From Cordylochernes scorpioides (lineage: Eukaryota; Arthropoda; Arachnida; Pseudoscorpiones; Chernetidae), in NCBI GenBank assembly GCA_030710605.1, contig CP092875.1:63115845-63179844 (forward strand): a stretch of 64,000 bases of DNA, read 5' to 3'. The position numbers were made by a program, and so were the translations under genes. The first letter of the stretch is position 1. Every line of letters begins with the position of its first letter. A model generated the notes under the pieces. The model worked only from the letters and a program-made list of their open reading frames with translations. It did not search any database and was not told where the DNA came from. This document shows positions 21,664-31,074 of the stretch, piece after piece.

Positions 21664-22800
21664 ATGGAGCTGAACCAGTATGATGGCGGTGGTGGAGGAA
21701 GTCAGCAGGCCAACAAGCGGCCGCGTTCTGAGGACGAAGACCTCCTCCCGTCTTCCCATCACCAATTTAAATTCAACAGCACGGCGAACTTGTTCAACTT
21801 TGAGTGCCAAACCTTCGAAGCGATCATTGCCGACACCAGCCTGGACTCCCCCGAAAAAATACAGATGGCCACCAAAGGACTGATACTGACTCTCGTCCAA
21901 GAGGCAGAACTTCTTCTTAAGGACGCCTTCAAGGGAGCCAGTCTAGGAAGACCCAATCCCACAGCCAACGTCCCGATTCCCTCCACCTCTTTCGCCTCGG
22001 TAGTGGCAGAGAAAGACAAGCCGGTAAAGCCTGCACCTCCGAAACCCAAAGCGAAATCCACATTTGTGAATCTGGCTCCTTCCTTCGAATCGCATGTCGT
22101 CGTCAGGTCGGCTAACCCCAAAGCAACCCAAGGGAATTTTTGAGGGAAATTCAAAAGATTCATCTTTTCCTAGCGTCATCAAAACACGTGGTGGCGTCCA
22201 TCAACACCAGCGGCGAGGTGGTTTTTCACCCCAAAACAACCCAAATGGCAAAGTAGCTGGCCACTGGGCTGACCTCCCTGCCAACGGGCCTAAGCTGCCC
22301 CGGTTATCCTACCAAGATACTGCCTCTTCAGAGTGGACGGGGAGGTGCGGGACGATGAGATATGCGAGAGCTTTCGCTCCAACCACTCCGTGCAGTCACT
22401 CCTGGAAAAGCGTGAAATCAGGGTAGTCCATCGATCGAATAATGCGGCACACAGCACTAGTACAGTGTTCATCGAAGTGGACAACCAATTCGCCGAAATC
22501 CTCGGTCAACATGGACGTATTCCTGTGGCGGGTCTAGTGCACAGGTATGAGCGCAGTCATACTTTAAAGCAATGCTTCCGTTTCTGTGGCTTCGGCCACC
22601 GCGCTTCTGCCTGTCCAGCTGCCCATCCAATCTGCTATCGCTGCGGCTCTGCAGAGCATGAGGGCATCCGATGCTCGGTCGAGCCAAGCCAAAGCCGCTG
22701 CTGCCGCTGCAGAAAAAAAATCTGGAGCTCCCACAACCACTTTGCCACATTATCTACCTGTCCCTTTGTAAAAGAGAGAATACCCCGAACAAGTAACAAT
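21664..22800 (+). pseudogene. LINE-D ORF1 (gag-like, zinc knuckles)
   Basis: Starts MELNQYDGGGGG. A proline/lysine-rich middle is followed, after frameshifts near 22100-22140 and 22330-22400, by a frame with CFRFCGFGHRASACP and CYRCGSAEHEGIRC knuckles. Such proteins bind the element RNA. The third knuckle (CCRCRKK) is incomplete. ORF2 begins overlapping its end at 22799. Confidence 0.8.
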
Positions 22801-23537
22801 GTCTAGGCCATTGCGTGTCCTGCAGGTGAACGCTAAAAAATCACCAATTGTCATTCTTGAAATTGCAAATTTGGCAAATTCGACACAGGCCGACATCGTG
22901 CTCCTGCAAGAACTCTCAACTAACTTCTTCTGGCCCACACGTATGTTTCAGGCATTTTTTTTTGTCCCAGGCGCCTACATCCCCTCGGGAATTGTGGCAC
23001 GTAGCAACCTTCATCCCATCCCTCTAACCTCCCCAGACACCGCCATAACCTCCATAGCCATATGTCTAGAGCAGAGCATCATCGTGGTGCACTCGGCCTA
23101 CTGGCACGGCCTTAGAGCTGCCGATGATTTCATCCCTCTTCTGGAAGATACGATAAGACGGACCTCTCTTCCAGTGATCCTGGGTATGGACACTAACGCC
23201 CACTCTCCTACCTGGGGCATCGGTGCGAGGTTGGACTTCCGGGGTGCTAATCTTGAAGAGTTCGCCAGCTTCAATGATTTTCATTTCTTGGAACTCCTGT
23301 GGACTCGACCTGGTCAAATGGGCCTTTATCTTCTTCTATAGATGTAACTCTGGCATCCAGCTCATTGGCTATCCATGTCACTAGAGGTTTATTAGATGAG
23401 ATGGCCTTCACTGACCATATACCTATCTGGACTACATTCCTAGACATGGTCAATAACGAGACAAAATCCTCCTGGGTTGAATCCTTATGTAAAGAACAGA
23501 CCTTTAAATCCTTCCTCAACTCTTCTCTCCACCAGGT
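22799..23537 (+). pseudogene. LINE-D ORF2 endonuclease part
   Basis: MSRPLRVLQVNAKKS opens an apurinic-like endonuclease with ADIVLLQE (catalytic Glu), VILGMDTNAHSPTWG (GxDxN region) and TDHIPIW near its end. A frameshift near 23300-23340 divides it into two frames. The reading continues into LINE-D RT after the LINE-G insert. Confidence 0.85.
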
Positions 23538-23550
23538 AACTACCCTATTA
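23538..23550 (+). repeat. LINE-G target-site duplication (left)
   Basis: AACTACCCTATTA here and AACTACCTTATTA at 25402-25414, 13 bp with one mismatch. LINE-D coding sequence resumes directly after the second copy. Confidence 0.88.
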
Positions 23551-23668
23551 TAACAACAACAACAAAAACCTTCATTAATACACTATTGTCTTACAAGAGG
23601 ATTCCCCTAAGAGGTTATATATGTACATGAGTGAGGAGGAAAAGCAATTTAGAGGGGAGGTGGAGCAA

Positions 23669-24729
23669 TCAGCCGTTGTCTGGGGAGTTGAGCACTTCTT
23701 CCCTCATTTTGTCAATCGCCTTGAAAAATTTTAAATATTTATAAACAAATGTTTTATCCAGCTGGAGAGTAGTAAAAATTGTATATACATGTTGTTCATT
23801 ATAGTGAGTTAGCCCCGAAATTTCGCGAATTTCCAGTCTCTTTTCCTGTAGGAATGGGCAATGGAATAGATAATGAACCAAATTTTTTGGATGCCAGCAT
23901 TGCAGAAGTAGAAATTTAAAGGGTCGCTGTTCCAAAATCCCGTGATATCCTCGGGGGAAAATAGCCATAGAATCCTTTGACGGGCTATTTTCAAAGAGAG
24001 GTTTGATAGTAAGTAGTCCTCCGTCATAAAGGAGCTACTTAGAGATTGATAGTGAAAACAATGAGTTGAGTTTTGTATCTTAGCTCGGTCAAATTGGAGT
24101 AGCTGGTCCACTGTGGTTTGAACTATTCTAGGCATTTCTCCTCGCAAAACCATATAATCTTCACAGTTCTTAAGAAAAGAAAAACCCCAAGAGTCAATAA
24201 TGTTATTCAGGTTATAAATAAAGTTGTTTCCCGCTTTTCCCAAAATTGAAACTTCCTAGAGCTGGAACAAGCAAACATAAGGTAATCTTGTCCTGTCCAT
24301 TTTTAAAATCCGTATCTAGAACTTTAGAATCAATTTCGTAATGTTTAATTCAAGGTACATCCTTTCGGTTTCTGTTCGTAAGATATAGCCCGGAGTGTAA
24401 ATTTGCGAAGGTCAAGAAATCGCCGTAAGAAAAATATCCTGGATCTGGTTTACAACTCCTATCTGATTCGTCGCCCACAGTGGGGCCGAGTATAATAACG
24501 TGGATAAAACTATGGAGTCAAGTAATTTCATCACTGCTCCGAACGATATGGTTCTTGACTTAGATAGTATTCTCCATACTGCGTTTGTATCAATCAATGC
24601 TTTGCTTTTAAAGTGCTGCGCCACGTAAGCAGTTGGATTCTTGATTGTTAAGGGGTAGCCAAGATACGTATATTTTGAGGTAACTGTCAAAGGTTGTTGG
24701 CCCCAAAACCAAACGTCAGATCTAGCCAA
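23669..24729 (-). pseudogene. LINE-G RT thumb and C-terminal region
   Basis: Frames at 24412-24729 (YTYLGYPLTIKNP, then LLDSIVLSTLLYSAPLWA), 23809-24243 and 23669-23968 follow each other in shifted phases. A cysteine/histidine run (CWHPKNLVHYLFHCPF) resembles the C-terminal zinc segment of LINE ORF2. Confidence 0.7.
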
Positions 24730-24779
24730 GCGGCCTCCATTTCGAAACGCTACGATTTTAGACTGGAATTGGTTCAGAG

Positions 24780-25400
24780 TTAAACTATTTTCCTCAAAAT
24801 ATTTTTTATTAAATTAATCTTTATTTGGATATTTATCTTGGATTCACCACGGAAGACTATATCATCCGCGAACTGGAGCAGGTGTATAGTTCCATGGCCC
24901 GGTAAGTATATACCTGGCAGGTCAGAATCATCCAGCGTAGCAACCAGATCGTTATTGAAAATAATAAATAAATACGGTGAAAGAGGTTCACCCTGAAGAA
25001 CACCTGATTGTATTTTGATAAATTCTGTAAAAGAGCCGCTCCATCTGACCGCTGCCATCATTTGAGCATAGTAGTTCTGTATAAGTTTGATAAATCGCCC
25101 ACTTAAACCAACAATCGCAAGCTTTCTCCATAATAGTAGATGTGGAACTGTATCAAACGCTTTTTAAGATCAACAAAGAATGTGTAAAGTTTCCTCCTTT
25201 TGCGGTTTAATGTCATTTGAATTAGTGACGTAAGCGTGAAGATATGGTCTTTGCACGAGTAGCCCTTTCTGAATCCTGCCTGGTTTTCCGCTATGAGTTT
25301 TCTATTTTCAATCCAATTACTTAGTCTATTTTTTTTAATATGGATGTAAAATGTTTTGACAAGTTGCTTATAAGGGCAATGCCCCTATAATTTGATGGTG
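24780..25400 (-). pseudogene. LINE-G reverse transcriptase core
   Basis: Contains SNYRGIALISNLSKHF, a GFRKGYSC segment, a KKAFDTVPH block, GVLQGEPLSPYLFI and LLQFADDIVF (catalytic Asp pair). One shift lies near 25160. The pattern suggests a non-LTR RT; the clade is not resolved by eye. Confidence 0.85.
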
Positions 25401-25414
25401 GAACTACCTTATTA

Positions 25415-27323
25415 AACGAGGCCTCTAGCCCAGAAGATATTGACAGGGTGGTCCTCCTTCTGACTTCCATCCTGCAATCAGCTTGTGACTCTTCCATGGG
25501 GAGACGCTCCAATACTACAAGACCGTCAAAGCCGTGGTGGACCCCCGAACTGAGTCGGATCAGAAGGTTGGTTATCTCCCTCCGCCGTTATAGTCAGAAA
25601 GTCCGGTGTTCTATTAGGAATTTCTTCCGCGGTTTATACCGAGCGTGCCATAATCGACTGAAGGCGGCTATACGGAAAGCTAAAAGTAAATCCTGGTTTA
25701 ATCTCTGCAAGGAGGTGTCATCCGCATACTGGAGTGACATACATCGATTTATCGCCCGGGGCCGCGGCTCCCCCCGAGGTCCGCCACTTCTCAAACATGA
25801 TAACGGCTCTCTTTACAATCCTCATGAGACTTGCCAGACCCTGTTAAATCACTTTTTCCTACCTGACACCAGACCTCACCCGCAAAGGAATGCAATTTCT
25901 GCCCACTCAGACGAACCTGAATTCAAACCCTGGGAAGTTTTGCGAGCCATTCATCGCTGTGGAAAAAGGAAAGCCCTGGGCCCTGACGGTCTTGGTTCAA
26001 AATGCCTAGACCTGGGCGGCCCTTCCTTGCAATTCCTGCTGGCCGAATTGTTCACCAAATGCCTTCGTATAGGCCACTTCCCCCGTCAATGGAAAGAAGG
26101 CCGCCTCATACTTCTGCCTAAATCCTCCAATTCAGCCACCAGTCAGCTGGAGAAATACAGACCTATTACTTTATTGAACACTATGGCCAAAGTATTTGAG
26201 AGATGTATCCTGGCCCGACTTCAGAGGCTCGCGGATCGTCATGGATGGTTCTTTGAAGATCAATACAAAACCGTATTGGGTACCGTAAATGGTCGTTCAG
26301 CGGAAGATGCACTGGCGAGTATCACTCAATTAATTGAAGAAAGACAAGCTCACTGGAGGAAAACTCTTGTCATCAGCTCGGACATCAGTAAGGCCTTCGA
26401 CACTGTTTGGAGGCCGGCAATCATACAAAATCTTGAACGTCTAAATTGTTCAGAGTCTATTACCTGTTTAGTAAAAAGCTTTTTGGAAGACCGGACGGTT
26501 TCTTACTCAGCTTGGACAGCAACAGAATGTACGTCCTCCCAACTCGGCACACCTCAGGGTTCAGCGCTAAGTCCTTTCCTGTGGAACATAGTTGCTCGGA
26601 CCATCTTCACCCTTCCCTCCATCATAGATAGCCGATTAATAGCTTACGCGGACGACTTCACCCTTATGACTCAGGTTCGTAGTCGCCTGCCGGTCTCTGC
26701 CACTAACACCTTCTTGGAGAGGTTGACATCTTGGTGCACGATAAATGGTCTTAATATAAACCCCATTAAGACTCAAGCTTGCCTGTTCCAATGGCGTAAT
26801 GTCCACCCCAACTTCGAGACAGGGCTTAGAGTCCTTGGTCAACCTTTAAACATCAAGAAGACCGTCACAATCTTAGGAGTGGAGTTTTAACAGACCCGCG
26901 GATTTGTCGCCCACCTACGCAAGATCACACGTAGATGCAGATCAATAATCCCACGACTCACCCACACCATACAGGGTAAATTTGGAATCTTCTTTTCAGC
27001 TGGACGGAGCGTCAGCATGGAGAGGTCGTGCTCTCTCCAGCGAAGGCATTAGGCAACTTAGGAGCCTTCACTGCAATTTTGCGAAACGTGTACTGAGAGG
27101 AGGTCCTTACACACCTACAGTCTCAGCCATCTCCATCACCGGCAGCCCTCCTTTCGATATTATTGTTAGGTCTCGTACGGCGTTCCTGAAGGAAATCAAT
27201 GAAGGAAATTTTGAATCTAGACCAGGCCCTGCTTCTTTGCCATACCCTCCAGATAGACGTCAATTGTCTTTCGGTCTAAACATCGAGGAGATAACAACAC
27301 CTATAATATTCACAGACGGATAA
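25415..27323 (+). pseudogene. LINE-D ORF2 reverse transcriptase
   Basis: A 480-residue open frame with EKYRPITLLNTMAKVFE, SDISKAFDTVW (first Asp), LGTPQGSALSPFLWN and LIAYADDFTLM (catalytic pair), then a stop at 26888 and a following frame with the thumb. The RT core itself is intact. An in-frame TAA at 27321-27323 sits in the TDG motif that opens RNase H. Confidence 0.88.
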
Positions 27324-28136
27324 AAAAATGAAGCTGGGGTGGGCGCTGCAATTGTTCCCTCATCAGAAGATCAGCAGCCCGTTCTCTTACGGCTCCATCC
27401 CGACTGCACAGCCTTCCAGGCTGACCTTCTGGCAATCCGCTGGGCGGTCCGTCTGGTGAAGGAATGTTATTCAAGAAATGCGATCACTATCGCGTCGGAC
27501 TGCAGATCATCTCTGTCAGCCATATGTACGTCAGGTCCAGTTCGATCGACATTAGTAGCTAAGATTATTCTCGCACTGAACACCAACCAAAACGTAAATC
27601 TGTGTTGGGTGCCGGGACACTGCGGCATCGACGGAAAGGAAAGAGCAGACAGAGCTGCTAAGAACGCGGCCGTTTTGATCTTAGAGCCATCATTTTCCAT
27701 TCTGCCTAGAAGCCTGGCCCGTAACCACTCACGCGCGGCAGCCCTAGACGCATGGACGGAGGTTTATTGCCAGGACCACTACAACAGACACCTGAGGAGA
27801 ATAGCCCATACTCCAGACCGGCTGCTCCAATTCCTCCCTAAGGTCTGTCCTGGAGAGGTCACCACCACCTTACTTACAAGACATGGCCATGTTCGGGCAG
27901 ACTTGGTTCTCTGGCGTCCTGGGGAAGACCCATCTTGCCCACATTGTATGGAGGAACAACAGACTGTGGACCACCTTCTATTCAGATGCCCTGCTTTCAA
28001 GCAACACAGAATGAAGACAGCCCTGCTGCTTGGGAAGACCTCCTTCGACCCAGTCTCGTTGGCTGGACTCCCGGGTTCTCTGCAGGCATGGAACTTCCTG
28101 ACCAGCTGGTTCGGCTCTGCAATTGGCTCTATATAA
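27324..28136 (+). pseudogene. LINE-D ORF2 RNase H and C-terminal zinc segment
   Basis: Directly after the premature stop: an E in FQADLLAIRWAV, ASDCRSSLSAI, and CWVPGHCGIDGKERADRAAK with the catalytic Asp. Then TRHGHVRADLVLW and CPHCMEEQQTVDHLLFRCP, the C-terminal CCHC typical of RNase H-bearing LINEs. Only the first TDG Asp lies upstream of the stop. Confidence 0.88.
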
Positions 28137-28162
28137 ATATAATCTAGAGTAACTGGTTTCTA

Positions 28163-28510
28163 CTAGTTAGCTGGACAGCCCGGGCAGTTGGTGTTTCTTG
28201 CGCTCCAGGGGCCTGGGTTATCCTTATTTCTCTCTCTATACTCTTGGAAGACGGGGAAATTTAGCAGCAGATGAATAGAAATTTGTTGCTCACATCCACA
28301 GAAGCATCTTGAATCCTGCACTGCTTTGATGAATTTTAAAAAGCTTCTAAAATTTCCGTGATTTGTAATAAATTGAGAGTTGTGGAAATTTGCCCGAAAA
28401 TAATTCGGAATATTAGCGGGAAAGAAACTTTGAAATGTTTGGTTAGTATTTTTCTTCAATAGTGTAATTTTATATTTAATCAAATTTTCAATTATATCTG
28501 GAATATCCAA
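28163..28510 (-). pseudogene. LINE-E ORF2 C-terminal part
   Basis: A 115-residue frame ending with CFCGCEQQISIHLLLNFPVF, like the C-terminal CX2C...H...C segment of LINEs with the last residues altered. Follows the RT deletion. Confidence 0.6.
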
Positions 28511-28571
28511 GTCGTATCGCTGTTGATCCTCGATCGATAAATATTTTATTCAAGCACGTTGTCGTTGATTT

Positions 28572-28853
28572 TTATTTGACAAATCCATGTTGTCTGGAGC
28601 TCAAAAGATTATTATTTTCATAAAATTCATAAATTCGATTTTTCAAAATTTTTTCGAAAATTTTTGAAAGATTTGAAATCAATGAGATAGGTCGATAACT
28701 TTTTGTTGATTCTAAATTAGATTTATGTGGTTTAGGAATTATCTTTAGAGCTGCTATTTTCCATTTCTCCGGATAATACCCCTTTTTGAATACATTTATT
28801 AAATAGTTTGCATGACATATGCTTAATTTTTGGGTAAGCACATTTGATCATAT
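28572..28853 (-). pseudogene. LINE-E reverse transcriptase N-terminal part
   Basis: Carries YPEKWKIAALKIIPKPHK, then SYRPISLISNLSKIFEKIL and LLSSRQHGF, after which the reading stops and the catalytic blocks are missing. The upstream KAPGLDNI motif lies beyond the solo LTR. Confidence 0.8.
28850..28853 (+). repeat. Solo LTR target duplication (left)
   Basis: ATAT here and at 29104-29107 flank the LTR, matching the 4-bp duplications usual for gypsy elements. AT-rich context lowers the weight. Confidence 0.55.
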
Positions 28854-29103
28854 TGTGGCGAAGAAATATTTTATTATTTAATTTAATATAATTCAAAGAA
28901 AATACTCAACAGATTATTAAAAAATATATATTACTCTGTATTTGTGAAATCATCTTTAAAATATTTCTTTGCTTGCTTGCTTAAGATTCCCTAGCTGTAG
29001 ATAGTTTTGCTGACTTGTTAATAATTGTCGACTCGTCGTTGTGACGTCATCAATAAATTATTTTATATCTTAGGATATTTCAAGGCTTGATTTCTAGGCT
29101 ACA
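28854..29103 (-). mobile_element. Solo LTR, 250 bp
   Basis: TGTGGCGAAG at one end and GGCTACA at the other give the TG...CA ends of an LTR, and LINE-E coding resumes on both sides. On the minus strand it begins TGTAGCC and has AATAAA shortly before its end, so that orientation is favoured. It contains TGACGTCA. It is unrelated to the other two LTRs in the window. Confidence 0.7.
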
Positions 29104-29931
29104 ATATTGTTACTTATGTTGTCTAAACCTGGAGCTTTTTAAACATCAGAATTAGAAATGATATTCATTATTTCTTTAATTCGATAATAATTATGCTTGG
29201 ATTATTCATTCGTGGCTTAAAATTTCTAATTATTTGTTGTTGAAAATTGTCCAAATTAGGATCGTCTTCAGGAATTGAATCGTCCATTAATATGGTCATT
29301 GTTTGCTCTTTCAGATATTCTGGTGAATTGTCAATTATGGGAATTCCATTCTTTACATTTGAGGATCTTAATTTATTGAAGAACTTATAAGCATTACCAA
29401 ATGGATTATCTGTGTAATTTTCTTCAATAACGTTTCGCCAGTTAGTTCTTTTAGCTTTTCTTATTGCATTAGTGTATTTGTTTCTTGCCAACTTAAATGT
29501 ATAGTAACTGATTGTTTTATGACGATAATACTAGTTTCTAATATAATGAAAATGATTTTTTATTATTTCCTGTTCATTAGTCCACCAGTCAATTCTGGAA
29601 ACATGTTTATTAATGGGGGATTTAACCTTCGAAGATTTATATGCTGCTTCTCTCAATAAATTCATGAGTGCGTTCACTATCCCATCAATGTCTTCCTCAT
29701 CTTTCACTCTGCTTATATCAATTACCAGTTTTTTGTATCTTGTAATGATATGTTATTAGAAAAATTTGCCCAATTCGCATTTTTTTCAAAGTGGAAATTT
29801 GATTATTGAAAAAATGACCATTCTTTAACCTGATATCAAATTTAACAGCAACATGGTCGGAAATATTAGTCAAATCAGAGGTATGCCAGTTGTTTATTAA
29901 ACTTAGTGAGTGTTTATTCGAGATTGTGAAA
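29104..29931 (-). pseudogene. LINE-E ORF2 linker between endonuclease and RT
   Basis: The open part (29168-29491) has ARNKYTNAIRKAKRTNWRN, a segment typical between endonuclease and RT of LINE ORF2, leading to KAPGLDNI at the solo LTR. Sequence from 29520 to 29930 is similar but heavily frameshifted. Confidence 0.65.
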
Positions 29932-30573
29932 TCAATTATACTTACTCTCCGCGGCAGGTGGGTGTTTTTTCAGGTTATGTATAAAGAGGTTACATTCGTC
30001 TATAATAGGTTGTAATCTATATCCATTAGAGTTTATAACAAACCATATAGTAGGTCTTGAATTAAAATCACCGCAAAGGATTACAGGTTGATTTATATAC
30101 GTTTTGAGCAGATCTCTAATGAATGTTTGATGAACAGGGTTAAATGTATTCGGATGAATGTAGAAATTAGAAATAATTAATTTTGCTTTAACTGTAGAAA
30201 TAGATATTGTTGTACAAAAAGAATTTGTGAATTTTTCCTCTTTGCAGAACTTTATATTTTTATTTAAAATTATAGTTGCCGTATATTTTCCCCCAGTTTT
30301 ATTCGAACATATAATTTGAGAGTCCATATCATAAATAACATTTTCATGTAAAACATATGGTTCTTGAATCAAAAGAATGTCAGGTGAAGGATATTCACAT
30401 ATCAAACAAAATGTTAACGCGGGATTCGATCCCGGTTCATGACTGTCTGGAAACGAGGGTGTTACCCACTCGTCCTTGTCAGGTGGGTCATCTCTAGTGT
30501 TGGCCTGTAGTTTACTTATCGCAGTAAAACTTTTTCTTACATTTTGTTGAATACATCTCACATTTCCAATCAT
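29932..30573 (-). pseudogene. LINE-E endonuclease with in-frame foreign insert
   Basis: RCIQQNVRKSFTAISKL opens an apurinic-like endonuclease; PDILLIQEPYVL holds the catalytic Glu, and VILCGDFNSRPTIW the GDFN region. Between SKLQ and CLICEY some 30 extra residues (about 30405-30500) are encoded by a tRNA-like insertion that keeps the frame open. Confidence 0.8.
30412..30490 (-). repeat. tRNA-derived (SINE-like) insertion
   Basis: The minus strand holds GACGAGTGGGTAACAC, an A-box-like stretch, and 40 bp later CCGGGATCGAATCCCG, a B box with its T-arm stem. The acceptor stem cannot be closed, so it is a tRNA relic or SINE head rather than a tRNA gene. Confidence 0.6.
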
Positions 30574-30603
30574 ATAAGATATTAATCTATTTAAGATTAA
30601 GCT

Positions 30604-31074
30604 TTAAATTGTATTTGCTACATCATTTCCCTCGTGTATTTGTGAATATTGTGTCCTTTGGATAATTTTGTCTATTTGTGATTTGTAAATCGGGCATTCA
30701 CTTGAATTTAATTTATGGTTTGTAGAAAGGTTTTTAAATTTAGGGTGCTTAGAGCAATTGTGACAATTTGGTGCTTCAGTACAGTTGTGGCTACCCTGTA
30801 CACCGCATATTTTACATATTTTAATGTTTTGGCAGTCTTTTGTTTTGTGGTACGGATTAAATTCAAAACAATTTTGGCATTGTCTTACAAATATTCTGTC
30901 TTGTGTAGAACATCGCTCAAAATAGGTGTATATCTCATTACCCATTTTTCTTAAAATTTGGTAAACTTTAGGAGTTACTTTTAATACTATATTGTGATAT
31001 GCAGAGTTAAATCCCATTCGCGGTACGAGACAAGCGATGCCAAACACGTCCGCACAGTTGGCTTCAGAAGCCAT
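30604..31074 (-). pseudogene. LINE-E ORF1 (gag-like, zinc knuckles), N-terminally truncated
   Basis: 156 residues with VRQCQNCFEFNPYHKTKDC, CKICGVQGSHNC and a third C-H-C group before a Lys-rich end. This is the RNA-binding part of a LINE ORF1. The usual N-terminal half is lacking. The ATG lies at the border with copy C. Confidence 0.75.

Larger units (their letters stand above)
23551..25401 (-). mobile_element. LINE-G, 5'-truncated non-LTR retrotransposon
   Basis: A 1851-bp insertion in reverse orientation, bounded by 13-bp duplications. Its 3' end (plus-strand TAACAACAACAAC) is a (GTT)n tail. It encodes RT and a C-terminal region of a clade different from LINE-D. Confidence 0.9.
21600..28145 (+). 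mobile_element. LINE-D, I-type non-LTR retrotransposon split by LINE-G
   Basis: ORF1 with zinc knuckles, then ORF2 with endonuclease, RT, RNase H and a C-terminal CCHC. More GC-rich than its surroundings. Interrupted by 23551-25401. A handful of frameshifts and one in-frame TAA remain, so this was a fairly recent arrival. Confidence 0.85.
28150..31074 (-). mobile_element. LINE-E, non-LTR retrotransposon with internal deletion and insertions
   Basis: Reads on the minus strand from ORF1 (31074) through endonuclease and RT to a C-terminal zinc-like segment. The RT palm has been deleted, a solo LTR sits in RT, and a tRNA-like insert sits in the endonuclease. Its 5' side abuts copy C exactly at the ATG of ORF1, so the natural 5' end is missing. 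Confidence 0.8.

Noticed and set aside
21658..22182. Minus-strand ORFs over LINE-D ORF1
   Set aside because: Shadows of the GC-rich ORF1; no matching motif, and the plus strand has knuckles and LINE order.
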